Assembly: GCF_003589925.1 (NCBI RefSeq)
Contig: NZ_CP032382.1
Span: 2,914,001 to 2,978,000 of the forward strand
Source: Chryseolinea soli
GTDB lineage: Bacteria > Bacteroidota > Bacteroidia > Cytophagales > Cyclobacteriaceae
Direction: 5' to 3'
Length of the DNA: 64,000 nucleotides
In this document: positions 26,863-36,336 of the stretch, piece after piece
Layout: the number at the start of each line of letters is the position of its first letter
Position numbering within the stretch: position 1 is the stretch's first letter
Position numbers and translations under genes: made by a program
The notes under the pieces: model-generated
The model's input: only the letters and a program-made list of their open reading frames with translations
Database searches by the model: none
Told to the model about the DNA's origin: nothing

Positions 26863-27705
26863 ATGGCAAAGAAGAAGAAACTCAGCATTGCAATTCAAGG
26901 GATCGCCACCAGCTTTCACGAAGTGGCCGCGCTCACCTATTTCAACGAGCCCATCGACACCATCGAGTGCCTGTCGTTTCACCGTCTTTGCGAAAGCCTC
27001 AAGAACGGCGAGGCCGACTATGCGGTGATGGCCATCGAGAATTCCATTGCCGGAAGCATTTTGCCAAACTACTTTCTTTTGCAGGAATATCACTTCAGCA
27101 TCATTGGCGAGCTCTATCTCCCCATCCACATGCACCTGCTCACATTGCCGGGCGTGAAGTTGAGCGAGATCACCACCATCGAGTCGCATCCCATGGCCAT
27201 CCGCCAATGCGCCGAATACCTCCACGCCCTGAAGAACGTCGAGATCCGCGAAAGCGATGACACGGCGCTTTCGGCCAAACGCGTGAAAGAGATGAAGCTG
27301 AAGACCACCGCGGCCATCGCCAATGAGCATGCCGCAAAAAAATATGGCCTGCAGATCCTGGAGAAACGCATCGAGACCCATAAGAAGAACTTCACCCGCT
27401 TCCTGGTGCTCACCAAGCGCAGCCACGACAAAAAGGAAAGCAACAAAGCGTCCCTCAGTTTTGAAGTGGCCAACGAAGTGGGCAGCCTCGCCGACGCGCT
27501 CATGACCTTCAAGAACAACAGCATCAACCTGACCAAGATCCAATCGATACCGATCATTGGAAAGCCCAGCGAATACTCCATCCACATCGACGTGGAGTGG
27601 AAACGCCGCAAGCAATACGACGATGCCATGCACCAGGTGTTGCTGCAGGTAAAAAATCTCAACGTGTTGGGAGAGTATAAAAAAGGAAAGATCGAATACA
27701 AATAA
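26863..27705 (+). CDS. pheA: Prephenate dehydratase
   Basis: A 280-residue cytoplasmic enzyme that converts prephenate to phenylpyruvate. The catalytic TRF motif is Thr178-Arg179-Phe180. The N-terminal lobe begins LSIAIQGIATSFHEVAA, the Bacteroidetes variant of the usual YQGxxGAYS start, and IENSIAGSI matches the conserved substrate loop. Residues about 198-275 form a C-terminal ACT domain (EVGSLADALMTFKNNSINLTKIQSIPI) for feedback inhibition by phenylalanine. There is no chorismate mutase domain; that activity is fused to the DAHP synthase at the end of the operon. The ATG at 26863 was chosen because it lies after the terminator; the longer frame starts inside it. Confidence 0.95.
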   Translation: MAKKKKLSIAIQGIATSFHEVAALTYFNEPIDTIECLSFHRLCESLKNGEADYAVMAIENSIAGSILPNYFLLQEYHFSIIGELYLPIHMHLLTLPGVKLSEITTIESHPMAIRQCAEYLHALKNVEIRESDDTALSAKRVKEMKLKTTAAIANEHAAKKYGLQILEKRIETHKKNFTRFLVLTKRSHDKKESNKASLSFEVANEVGSLADALMTFKNNSINLTKIQSIPIIGKPSEYSIHIDVEWKRRKQYDDAMHQVLLQVKNLNVLGEYKKGKIEYK

Positions 27706-27719
27706 TAAAGACGCGAGCG

Positions 27720-28919
27720 ATGATCACAACAGCCAACCGAATTGCACAGGTAGAAGAATACTACTTCAGCCGCAAGCTGGCCGAAGTACGCGGCCTCGAC
27801 ACCCCCGAACTGCGGGTGATCAACCTGGGCATCGGCAGCCCCGACCAGGCGCCATCGGCTTCCACCATTGAAGCGCTGACGGCCTCTGCAAAAAATCCGG
27901 CCAACCATGGCTACCAGAATTACAAAGGCATTCCCCAACTGCGCGGTGCCATTGCCGACTTTTATAAAAAGACCTACCAGGTTTCGTTGAATTCCGAAAC
28001 GGATATCCTTCCCCTTATGGGTTCCAAGGAGGGCATCATGCACATCGCCATGGCATTTGTGAACGAAGGCGACGAAGTGCTCATCCCCAACCCAGGCTAT
28101 CCCACCTATTCATCGGTGGCCAACCTGGTGGGAGCAAAGCTCAGTCCCTATGCCTTGCGCGAAGATTCCAATTGGGGCATCGACATGGAGGCGTTGAAGA
28201 AACGCGATCTTTCGAAAGTGAAGATCATGTGGGTGAACTTCCCGCACATGCCTACCGGCAGAACCGCGTCGCGCGAAGAATTGAAGGAATTGGTTGACCT
28301 GGCCCGCAAGCATCAATTCCTGATCGTGAACGACAACCCTTATAGCCTCATCCTGAACGATGAGCCCATGAGCATTCTTTCTATCGAGGGTGCTGATGAA
28401 GTGGCGTTGGAGTTGAACTCCCTTAGCAAATCGCACAACATGGCCGGGTGGCGCATCGGTTGGGTGGCCGGCCGCAAAGAATATATCGAGGCGGTATTGA
28501 AAGTGAAGAGCAACATGGACTCGGGCATGTTCCTCGGTCTGCAACACGCTGCCGTGGAAGCCTTGAAGAATGGAGCCGAATGGTTCACATCGCTTAATGC
28601 CGTGTACGCCGACCGGAAACGGGTAGCCATGCAGTTGCTCGACCTGCTCGGCTGCACCTATTCGACAAAGCAATCCGGTTTGTTCGTGTGGGCAAAAGCG
28701 CCCGACCAAATCCAGGATGTGGAGAAGTGGATCGACGAGATCCTCTACGGCACAAAAGTGTTCATCACACCCGGTTTCATTTTTGGCGAAGCCGGAAGAC
28801 GATACATCCGCATTTCCCTCTGCTGCACCACGACGATGCTCACAGAGGCCGTGCAGCGTATTCAAAAGTTTTTAGGCGATAAGGCTGCTGTTTCGGCAAA
28901 GGCCTCTGTCAACGCATAA
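27720..28919 (+). CDS. PLP-dependent aminotransferase class I/II (aromatic branch)
   Basis: A 399-residue fold-type I aminotransferase. The PLP lysine is Lys237 in LNSLSKSHNMAGWRIGW. Other family marks are INLGIGSPDQAPS near the N terminus, NPGYPTYSSVANLVGA, VNFPHMPTGRTAS (in place of the usual NPxNPTG), a following NDNPY, and a C-terminal RRYIRISLC with the carboxylate-binding Arg. Position between pheA and tyrA suggests it makes phenylalanine and tyrosine from phenylpyruvate and hydroxyphenylpyruvate, though by sequence it also resembles LL-diaminopimelate- or alanine-type enzymes. It starts 14 bases after pheA. Assignment of the aromatic role rests on context. Confidence 0.88.
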   Translation: MITTANRIAQVEEYYFSRKLAEVRGLDTPELRVINLGIGSPDQAPSASTIEALTASAKNPANHGYQNYKGIPQLRGAIADFYKKTYQVSLNSETDILPLMGSKEGIMHIAMAFVNEGDEVLIPNPGYPTYSSVANLVGAKLSPYALREDSNWGIDMEALKKRDLSKVKIMWVNFPHMPTGRTASREELKELVDLARKHQFLIVNDNPYSLILNDEPMSILSIEGADEVALELNSLSKSHNMAGWRIGWVAGRKEYIEAVLKVKSNMDSGMFLGLQHAAVEALKNGAEWFTSLNAVYADRKRVAMQLLDLLGCTYSTKQSGLFVWAKAPDQIQDVEKWIDEILYGTKVFITPGFIFGEAGRRYIRISLCCTTTMLTEAVQRIQKFLGDKAAVSAKASVNA

Positions 28920-28934
28920 GTTTAAAAAAAGAAA

Positions 28935-29816
28935 ATGAAGACAACGGTAATCGGTCTGGGGTTGATTGGAGGTTCCATCGCGTTGGATCTGAAAAAAGCA
29001 GGTCTTGCGTCGGAGGTGATCGGGCTGGAACAAAACGCCGCACACGCCGCCCGGGCTGTGGAGCTGGGATTGGTTGATCGGATCGGGGAAAAAGAAGAGG
29101 CTTTGGCAACTTCCGATCTGATCATCTTGGCCATCCCGGTTAACGCCTTGGGCAAATTGCTGCCTTCCGTGTTGGACAAAGTGCACAAAGACGCCGTGGT
29201 GATGGATGCCGGATCGACCAAAAGTTTGATCTGCCGCGCCATCGCCCACCATCCGAAACGCAGTCAATTTGTGGCGGCACACCCCATTGCCGGTACGGAA
29301 AACTCGGGACCCGAAGCAGCCTTCGAAGGACTGTTCCGCAACAAGACCAACATCATCTGCGAACGCGACAAGTCCTCCGCACAAGCGCTGGATGTGGTAA
29401 GCCAGGTGTTCGACGCCTTGGGCATGAACACCATCTTCATGGAACCGGAAGAACACGATAAACACGTGGCCTATGTATCGCACCTGTCGCACGTGAGCTC
29501 CTTTTTGCTGGGACAAACGGTGTTGGACATCGAGCGGGATGAAAAAAATATTTTCGCACTGGCGGGTAGCGGCTTCGCTTCTACGGTGCGTCTTGCGAAA
29601 AGCTCGCCCGACATGTGGGCGCCCATCTTCGAGCAAAACGCCGAATACCTGAGCCAGGCCTTGCTGGAATACATTATGCACCTGCAGAAGTTTCAGTACT
29701 ACCTCATGAAACGCGACGCCAAAGAACTTCATCGCATCATGGCCGACGCCAACCGCATCAGAGAAATTTTAAACGGAATAGAACACAAACAAACAAAACA
29801 ACAGATCGCAAAATAA
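28935..29816 (+). CDS. tyrA: Prephenate dehydrogenase
   Basis: A 293-residue NAD(P)-dependent enzyme that converts prephenate to 4-hydroxyphenylpyruvate. The Rossmann motif GLGLIGGS is at residues 7-14. DAGSTKSLI and AAHPIAGTENSGPEAAF contain the conserved Ser/His active-site region, and HVAYVSHLSHVSSFLLG follows in the helical dimerisation domain. No ACT or chorismate mutase domain is attached, so feedback by tyrosine may act elsewhere. It is 15 bases after the aminotransferase and 12 before the DAHP synthase gene, clearly one operon. Confidence 0.95.
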   Translation: MKTTVIGLGLIGGSIALDLKKAGLASEVIGLEQNAAHAARAVELGLVDRIGEKEEALATSDLIILAIPVNALGKLLPSVLDKVHKDAVVMDAGSTKSLICRAIAHHPKRSQFVAAHPIAGTENSGPEAAFEGLFRNKTNIICERDKSSAQALDVVSQVFDALGMNTIFMEPEEHDKHVAYVSHLSHVSSFLLGQTVLDIERDEKNIFALAGSGFASTVRLAKSSPDMWAPIFEQNAEYLSQALLEYIMHLQKFQYYLMKRDAKELHRIMADANRIREILNGIEHKQTKQQIAK

Positions 29817-29828
29817 AAACACACGCAT

Positions 29829-30932
29829 ATGAAGCATACATTGCAACTGGAATCAATTTCGAAATGGCTCCCCACCGCCAGTAAGCCCATCATCATTAGC
29901 GGACCTTGCAGCGCGGAAACCGAAGAACAGACCATCGCCACCGCCAAGCAACTGGCCGCTACGGGCAAAGTACACGCCCTGCGCGCCGGCATCTGGAAAC
30001 CCCGCACACGCCCCGGCCAATATGAAGGCGCAGGCGAAGAAGGATTGAAGTGGCTCATCGCCGCTAAAAAAGAAACCGGCTTGCCCGTCACCACCGAAGT
30101 GGCCAACGCCGCCCACGTAGAAGCCTGTCTCAAGGCCGGTGTCGACATCCTTTGGGTAGGCGCCCGCACCACGGTGAACCCCTTCTCCGTGCAGGAGGTG
30201 GCCGACTCGCTGAAAGGCGTGGACATCCCCGTGATGGTGAAGAACCCCATCAACCCCGACCTGGAGTTGTGGATTGGCGCCCTCGAGCGTCTCAACAAAG
30301 CCGGCCTCACCAAGCTGGCCGCCATTCACCGCGGATTCTCGTCGTTCGAAAAAGGACCTTTCCGCAATGCCCCCATGTGGGACATGGCGATCGAACTGAA
30401 GACCCGCATCCCCGAACTGGACATCATCTGCGATCCCAGCCACATTTCGGGTAACCGCGAGCTCATCTCGTTCATCTCCCAAAAAGCGCTCGACCTCGAT
30501 ATGGCCGGTCTCATGATCGAAAGCCACATCAACCCCGACGCGGCCTGGAGCGACGCCAAACAACAAGTGACCCCCGCAAACCTCGGCAAGATCATCGACG
30601 GCCTGGTGGTGCGCACGGTGTCGTCCGACAACAAAACGTTCAAAGATACCCTCAGTATCCTGCGCGAACAGATCGACCAACTCGACGACGAGATCATGTC
30701 CAAACTGGCGGCCCGCATGAAAATATCCGAGAAGATCGGTCAGTACAAAAAGGAGAACGGCGTCACCATCCTGCAAGTGGCACGCTGGGAGGAGATCATC
30801 CAAACCCGCATCACGCTGGGCAAGGCCATGGGCCTGAATGCTGACTTCACCAGCGACCTGCTGAAGCTCATTCACCAGGAGTCCATCCAGATCCAGACCA
30901 AGGTCATGAACAAGGTGGAAGAACGCGTGTAG
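29829..30932 (+). CDS. Bifunctional DAHP synthase / chorismate mutase
   Basis: A 367-residue fusion. Residues about 1-260 are a type I-beta 3-deoxy-7-phosphoheptulonate synthase: GPCSAE at residues 25-30, GIWKPRTRPGQYEGAG, TEVANAAHVEACLKAGVDILWVGART, and CDPSHISGNRELI. Residues about 275-365 are an AroQ-type chorismate mutase (LREQIDQLDDEIMSKLAARM, with KISEKIGQYKKENG). One protein thus catalyses the first step of the shikimate pathway and the first step of the Phe/Tyr branch. In the related Porphyromonas/Bacteroidetes and Bacillus fusions the mutase domain mediates feedback by prephenate or chorismate. It is the last gene of the operon and is followed by a strong terminator. Confidence 0.95.
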   Translation: MKHTLQLESISKWLPTASKPIIISGPCSAETEEQTIATAKQLAATGKVHALRAGIWKPRTRPGQYEGAGEEGLKWLIAAKKETGLPVTTEVANAAHVEACLKAGVDILWVGARTTVNPFSVQEVADSLKGVDIPVMVKNPINPDLELWIGALERLNKAGLTKLAAIHRGFSSFEKGPFRNAPMWDMAIELKTRIPELDIICDPSHISGNRELISFISQKALDLDMAGLMIESHINPDAAWSDAKQQVTPANLGKIIDGLVVRTVSSDNKTFKDTLSILREQIDQLDDEIMSKLAARMKISEKIGQYKKENGVTILQVARWEEIIQTRITLGKAMGLNADFTSDLLKLIHQESIQIQTKVMNKVEERV

Positions 30933-30959
30933 ACATTGTTGCGATATGCTTTTTAAACA

Positions 30960-30996
30960 AAAACCCCTCTTTTCTTACAGAGGGGTTTTATTTTTT
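30960..30996 (+). terminator. Terminator of the Phe/Tyr operon
   Basis: An 11-bp perfect stem, 30960-30970 (AAAACCCCTCT) with 30979-30989, loop of 8 bases, followed by ATTTTTT. It lies 28 bases after the DAHP synthase stop codon. Confidence 0.92.
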
Positions 30997-31058
30997 ATTC
31001 TCATTCGAAAAGCATAACGCGTTTTTTTTTACTTTATGAATTGAATGGTAAAAGTTCT

Positions 31059-34000
31059 ATGAATCGTTTTTTGTTGGCCGCCGGCCTGTTGATCAGTCTC
31101 ACCAGCTATTCGCAAACCCTTCCCCCTCCGTATGTTCCCGTAGCCGACGTGCTGAGTCTGGCAAAGGAATTGTATGATTCCGGGAAATACGATAAGGCTA
31201 TCGAAAAGTACCAGATCATCTCCAAGCGCGACACCGCCTACACCCTGGCCCTGGCCGAGATGGCACAAGCGTATGTGGCGAACAAGGAATACGACAAGGC
31301 CATTGCTGCCAGCGAAGAAGGGCTCCAAAAGCCGTCGATCTACCAACCGGAATTCATGCGGTTGCGCGGAGTGGCTTACGAACGCAAAGGCGATTTCGAC
31401 AAAGCGGTTTCATTTTTTGAGAAAGCCCTCGAAACCTACCCGTTCAACTACGCGATCATGTTCAACCTGGGGCTTGCCTACTACAACCACAAAGACTACG
31501 ACAAGGCCACCACACAGTTTTTCAAGATCCTGGCCGTCGATCCCTTTCACCCCGGGAGCCATTTGAACCTGGGCCGGATGGCGGCAGGCCAGGGAAAAAG
31601 AACACACGCCCTGTTGTCGCTGGGATTATACATGGGCGTGAACAACAAAGACCACGACCGCCTGGTGCTGCTGGAAAAAGTGATGTCCAATCAATTCGCC
31701 GACGACGGATCGCTTCCGTTCACGGGCGAGAATGCTTTTGACAAACTGGATCAGATCCTCAAGGCGGGCATCGCGATGGATAAAAATTATAAGACGAAAA
31801 TTCCCGTAGACGCCGCCATCGTGCGGCAGTTCCAAATGTTCTTCGAGCAACTCTCCAAGGTGGAGAATAAACCGAATGATCCCTGGTACACATTCTATAT
31901 GCCCATCTATCAGATGTTGAAAGACCGGGATTTGGCGGAGCCCTTCGTGTATCACATTCTTGGATCTATCGACAACGACCAGGTGCGCAAGTGGACAAAG
32001 AAAAACGACGACCGGCTCAAGGTGTTTTATAGCGCCACCAACACAGAGCTAACCAAGAAGCGCGTGTTGACCACGGCGCCCCAATTTGGATTTTCCGGGC
32101 CCGTGCAAGCCTGGTATAACGACAACAATGGACTGGAGGCCCTGGGCAAAAAAGATGAAGCAAAAGCGAGGCAGGGACACTGGTTGTATTTCACCAACTC
32201 GGTGCGCATAGCCGAAGGCAACTATTCGGATGCCGGAAAGAAAATCGGCGTGTGGAAATATTATGGCGACGACGGCGTACTCTCCAGCACAGAGAACCAT
32301 GATACCGGTGAAACGAGGCTCTATAAAAATGGGGTTCAAGTCGAATACTTTTTTCTGAAAAACGACGAGATCGACGGCGCCGTGGAATTATACAATGCCT
32401 GCGGTGCGCTGCGGGAGAAACTGCTCTACGCCAATGGCAAACGCCATGGCAAAGGCACCTCTTACTTCAGCAGTGGAAAGGTGATGCAAGAATACAGCTA
32501 CGATAACGATCAGCTCACCGGCACATTTACCAACTATTATGAGACGGGCACCGTCCGGAACAAAGCCACGTATGCGCTAGGGAAGGCGGAAGGTGTCTAC
32601 GTGGAATATTTTGCCAACGGAAAAGTGAGCAGCACGGGCAGCTACAAAAACGGCGAAGTGAACGGCGTTTGGAAATATTATCACGCCAACGGAAGATTAA
32701 ACCGCACCGGTAATTTTGTCAACGGCACGGCCACTGGCGAATGGACCTTCTACGACGTTCGGGGAAACCTGTTTGGGAAAAGAACCCTGGATGAGAAGGG
32801 GAACATCACCGGTGAAGACAACACCTATCACGACGGCAAACTCCATTACACCGAAACCTATAAAAACAGCGTGCTGGTGAAAGTGGTCTACTTTGAGCCC
32901 AGCGGCAAAGTGATCGGCACGTATGGAAAGAGTGACGGCACATTTCCTGTAAAATTCCACTACCCGACCGGGCAACTTTTCGCGGAGGGCGCCTATAAAA
33001 AAGGCCGCCGCGACGGCCACTGGAAATACTATTACCCGGAAGGCACCGTTGAAAGCGAACTGACCTACAAAGACGGCCAGGCGCAGGGAGAATCCATTGA
33101 GTATTTTCACACCGGGCAAAAAATGTACGTTTCGCACTATAAGGATGATGAGCGGGAAGGAACATTCGAAGAATTTTTCGTGCACGGACAATTGAAGCAA
33201 CGCGGCTACTATGTGGCCGGCCAGCGCGAACAACACTGGTATGCCTATCATCCCGATGGCAAGCTGGCATCCGATTACTATTACATCCATGGCGATCTCT
33301 CCGGCGCGGCCACCGAATACACCGGCAGTGGTAAAGTGGCCGAAGTGACCACCTACGATGCCAACCGGATGACGGACGTTGTTACGATGGGCGCCGACGG
33401 AAAGGCTTTGACGCGGCGTGTGGAGAAAGACAAGACCGGCCGCGTGAACTTCGAGTCGACTTACAAGAACGGCAAGCGGCAGATTGTTTATGAAACGAAT
33501 TGTGGTGAATATACCTACATCGGTAAAATGTTTCCCGATGAAAAAACGTTCTACGACTGGTCCTCGCTCAGTGGCAAGCGTGAGGGGCTTTTCAGACAGT
33601 ATGCCATGAACGGACAACAGACAAGAGAAGGCCACTACCGCGACGGCAAAGCGGAGGGAATGTGGAAAAGTTTCGAGGCCGACGGTGCCGCCGATTATTC
33701 GGGCCTATACCTCCAGGATGAACACGATAGCACCTGGACCTTCAACTATTTCAATGGAAATGTATACTACACCCGTGAATACCGGGGCGACGAGGCGGAC
33801 GGCATCCTGCGCGTCTTTGCACCCGACGGTACACCCCTGGTGGAAAAGCTCTATTACAACAACAAGCTTGTAGCGTTTCGCAAAGTCGCACCCCACGAAA
33901 AACAAGAAGATTGGACAGCTTTCAACGGAAATCAAACCATTATGGCAACCTACGCCAACGGAAAGACGGCGTATGAGGAAAAGCTGGTGAAGGGATTGAT

Positions 34001-34295
34001 CGATGGAGCGCGGAAGATATACTACAGCAACGGTCAGCTCCACTTGGAATATCATTTCGCGCTGGGCGATTACCAGGGACCCTATACAATTTATTTCCCC
34101 GATGGCAAGGTAGAAGAGAGAGGGACCTATAAATTTGATGAACTGGACGGTCTTTATGAGAAGTTCTACCCGAACGGCACGCCGTTCATCCGCGAAACCT
34201 ATCAAATGGGAGTACTCAACGGGGATGCCACCTATTACAGCAAAGACGGGAAGTCGAAAACATATCATTTTTACGAAGGGTTACCACATGACTAA
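31059..34295 (+). CDS. Large secreted TPR and YwqK/MORN-repeat protein
   Basis: A 1078-residue exported protein. The ATG at 31059 begins a signal peptide (MNRFLLAAGLLISLTSYSQT). Residues about 25-190 are TPR repeats (YDSGKYDKAIEKYQII, YPFNYAIMFNLGLAYYNHKDYDKA). A spacer follows to about residue 370. From there to the end run roughly two dozen beta-hairpin repeats of the YwqK/MORN type, each near 23 residues with a core like YxNGKxxGxWKYYxxxG (for example NGVWKYYHANGRLNRTGNF and GRRDGHWKYYYPEGTVESEL). Such repeats form long beta sheets that bind surfaces or lipids. The 3' end overlaps the next gene by 8 bases, so a joint function with the DUF3857 protein is likely. No enzyme domain is seen. 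Confidence 0.85.
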   Translation: MNRFLLAAGLLISLTSYSQTLPPPYVPVADVLSLAKELYDSGKYDKAIEKYQIISKRDTAYTLALAEMAQAYVANKEYDKAIAASEEGLQKPSIYQPEFMRLRGVAYERKGDFDKAVSFFEKALETYPFNYAIMFNLGLAYYNHKDYDKATTQFFKILAVDPFHPGSHLNLGRMAAGQGKRTHALLSLGLYMGVNNKDHDRLVLLEKVMSNQFADDGSLPFTGENAFDKLDQILKAGIAMDKNYKTKIPVDAAIVRQFQMFFEQLSKVENKPNDPWYTFYMPIYQMLKDRDLAEPFVYHILGSIDNDQVRKWTKKNDDRLKVFYSATNTELTKKRVLTTAPQFGFSGPVQAWYNDNNGLEALGKKDEAKARQGHWLYFTNSVRIAEGNYSDAGKKIGVWKYYGDDGVLSSTENHDTGETRLYKNGVQVEYFFLKNDEIDGAVELYNACGALREKLLYANGKRHGKGTSYFSSGKVMQEYSYDNDQLTGTFTNYYETGTVRNKATYALGKAEGVYVEYFANGKVSSTGSYKNGEVNGVWKYYHANGRLNRTGNFVNGTATGEWTFYDVRGNLFGKRTLDEKGNITGEDNTYHDGKLHYTETYKNSVLVKVVYFEPSGKVIGTYGKSDGTFPVKFHYPTGQLFAEGAYKKGRRDGHWKYYYPEGTVESELTYKDGQAQGESIEYFHTGQKMYVSHYKDDEREGTFEEFFVHGQLKQRGYYVAGQREQHWYAYHPDGKLASDYYYIHGDLSGAATEYTGSGKVAEVTTYDANRMTDVVTMGADGKALTRRVEKDKTGRVNFESTYKNGKRQIVYETNCGEYTYIGKMFPDEKTFYDWSSLSGKREGLFRQYAMNGQQTREGHYRDGKAEGMWKSFEADGAADYSGLYLQDEHDSTWTFNYFNGNVYYTREYRGDEADGILRVFAPDGTPLVEKLYYNNKLVAFRKVAPHEKQEDWTAFNGNQTIMATYANGKTAYEEKLVKGLIDGARKIYYSNGQLHLEYHFALGDYQGPYTIYFPDGKVEERGTYKFDELDGLYEKFYPNGTPFIRETYQMGVLNGDATYYSKDGKSKTYHFYEGLPHD

Positions 34296-36219
34296 AATTT
34301 CTTTTGCAGGCCTGATCATCGCAGTTTGCGGCTTCACGGGGGCAAGCGCGCAAAGCGATCTCTATAAAACATTCAAGCAAAAATTCCCGGACGACCCTGC
34401 CGTGTTTGTAGAGCGCTCGGAAGTGCTCACCATCCAGCTCAAGGATGACTCGCTGCAGGTGTTCACCGATGTGTCGGAAGATATCTTGCATTTGAAAGAA
34501 CAAAGCGAAGCCTATGCTTCGGGCCGTGTGTACGGCTCGCACTTCAACCAGGTGAAAGACATCAAAGCAAAAACGCTGATCTGGGACAAGAGCCGCTACA
34601 AGGAAATGAGCGTCTCCGATTTTAAAAAGAACAGCGACCGCGATGCGGGCATTTTCTACGACGACTCGTATTACTATTCCTTCAACTATCCATCGGTCTC
34701 TAACGGCAACCGTACCCAACTGGAATACCGTTCTTTTCAAAAGGATGTGAAGTTCATCCCCGGCTTCATCTTCTCCACCTACCTGCCGCAGGGAAAAACC
34801 TCCTATACGATCAAGACCAGCCCGCAAGTGGATTTGTTTTATGAAGTGCTGAACGATGCCGCCGGTGTCATAAAATTCCGGAAGTTTGAGAAAGGCGGGT
34901 TTAAGTATTATGAGTGGACGGCTACCAACCTGCCCGCCCGCCGGAGTGAAGACAGCAGCCCTTCCATTCGCTATTACGTTCCACATGTGATCACCTACGT
35001 GAAATCGTATGAATCGAAAAAAGGAAAAGTGAATGTGTTGAGTAACCTCGATGATCTCTATCATTGGTATTACAGCTTCGTGGACGGTCTGGACAAAGAA
35101 GCCGCTTCGCCGGAGCTCACGGCCGTCGTGGAAAAAATTAAAAGCCAAAGCAAGAACGAAACGGACATCGTCCGGAACGTTTTCTATTGGGTACAGGAGA
35201 ATATTCAATACATCGCTTTCGAGGAAGGCATGCGCGGCCTCATCCCGCACAACGGCACCTATGTATGCGAGAAGCGCTACGGCGATTGCAAAGATATGGC
35301 CAGCCTTATTGTGAGCATGCTGAACATCGCCGGCGTAAAATCCTATCGCACCTGGATCGGCACGCGCGACCTGCCCTACAAGTATTCGCAGGTGCCCACC
35401 CCGTTGGTTGACAACCACATGATCGCCACCTACATCGCTGCCGATGGCCAGTATTATTTTTTGGATGCCACCAGCGACCACACGCCGTTTGGCTTGCCGT
35501 CGTCGATGATCCAGGGCAAGGAGGCATTGATTGGATTGGACAAGGATCACTATGTGGTGAAGACCGTTCCGGAGATCCCGAAAGAACGGAACACCATGAC
35601 GGATTCGATCACCATCAAACTGGATGGCAACCAGATCGTGGGGAAGGGCGCGAGCGCGTTAACGGGATATGCAAAAGTATTCGGGGGCTATGAACTGGAC
35701 CGCGCCGAAAAGGACGATGTGAAACGCTACGTCACCCGGCTCATCGGCAAAGGCAGCAATAAATTTTATCTCGACGACTTCAAGGTGGCCAACGAAAACG
35801 ACCGCGACAAACCCACCCGGATCAACTATACGTTCCGCATCGGCGATTATTTTCAGAAGATCGGGGATGAACTCTACATCAACCTGAACCTCAACAAAGA
35901 TTATTACAACGCCTTTATCAACACCGCGCTCCGGCAAACGCCAAAGGAGAACGACTACCGGTACGAGTCATTGGAATATAGCGAGCTCACCATCCCCGAC
36001 GGATACGAGATCGAATACCTGCCCCCGGGTGCCAAACAGGACGGGGACCTGCTGGGCTTCGAAACGCGCTATGAAAAAAAGAACGGCAAGATCGTATTCT
36101 CGAAAAAATTATACATCAACTACCTGCTCATGCAGACCAACCAGTTCGATCAGTGGAATGAGGCCGTGAAATCGTTGAGCGAAGCTTATAAAGAATCCCT
36201 TATTCTAAAGAAAAAATAG
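34288..36219 (+). CDS. Secreted DUF3857 / transglutaminase-like protein, catalytic triad present
   Basis: A 643-residue protein with a signal peptide (MTKISFAGLIIAVCGFTGASA). The N-terminal ~250 residues are a DUF3857 beta domain. A transglutaminase-core domain follows with Cys334 in YGDCKDMASLIVSML, a His in VDNHMIATYI and an Asp in YYFLDATSDHTPFG. A C-terminal beta domain ends the protein. The family is common in Bacteroidetes and of unknown role; proteolysis or cross-linking in the periplasm is possible. The ATG at 34288 was chosen because it begins the signal peptide; it lies within the last codons of the repeat protein, so translation is coupled. Confidence 0.87.
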   Translation: MTKISFAGLIIAVCGFTGASAQSDLYKTFKQKFPDDPAVFVERSEVLTIQLKDDSLQVFTDVSEDILHLKEQSEAYASGRVYGSHFNQVKDIKAKTLIWDKSRYKEMSVSDFKKNSDRDAGIFYDDSYYYSFNYPSVSNGNRTQLEYRSFQKDVKFIPGFIFSTYLPQGKTSYTIKTSPQVDLFYEVLNDAAGVIKFRKFEKGGFKYYEWTATNLPARRSEDSSPSIRYYVPHVITYVKSYESKKGKVNVLSNLDDLYHWYYSFVDGLDKEAASPELTAVVEKIKSQSKNETDIVRNVFYWVQENIQYIAFEEGMRGLIPHNGTYVCEKRYGDCKDMASLIVSMLNIAGVKSYRTWIGTRDLPYKYSQVPTPLVDNHMIATYIAADGQYYFLDATSDHTPFGLPSSMIQGKEALIGLDKDHYVVKTVPEIPKERNTMTDSITIKLDGNQIVGKGASALTGYAKVFGGYELDRAEKDDVKRYVTRLIGKGSNKFYLDDFKVANENDRDKPTRINYTFRIGDYFQKIGDELYINLNLNKDYYNAFINTALRQTPKENDYRYESLEYSELTIPDGYEIEYLPPGAKQDGDLLGFETRYEKKNGKIVFSKKLYINYLLMQTNQFDQWNEAVKSLSEAYKESLILKKK

Positions 36220-36336
36220 GCCTGGGAAATAATCCGACCACATCACCGCAACAAAGCGCTTTTTTGTATGTTCCTATTAGGGAAATTGACGGGAGACTGT
36301 CGTAAATTCGGCCTGTGATTTGTTAACTCTGAAAAC

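Noticed and set aside
31059..34295. Possibility that the repeat protein is a polymorphic toxin
   Set aside because: The C terminus continues as ordinary repeats and no toxin domain or immunity gene follows.
34216..35550. A 444-codon open frame on the minus strand
   Set aside because: Antisense shadow of the DUF3857 gene; composition typical of reversed coding sequence.
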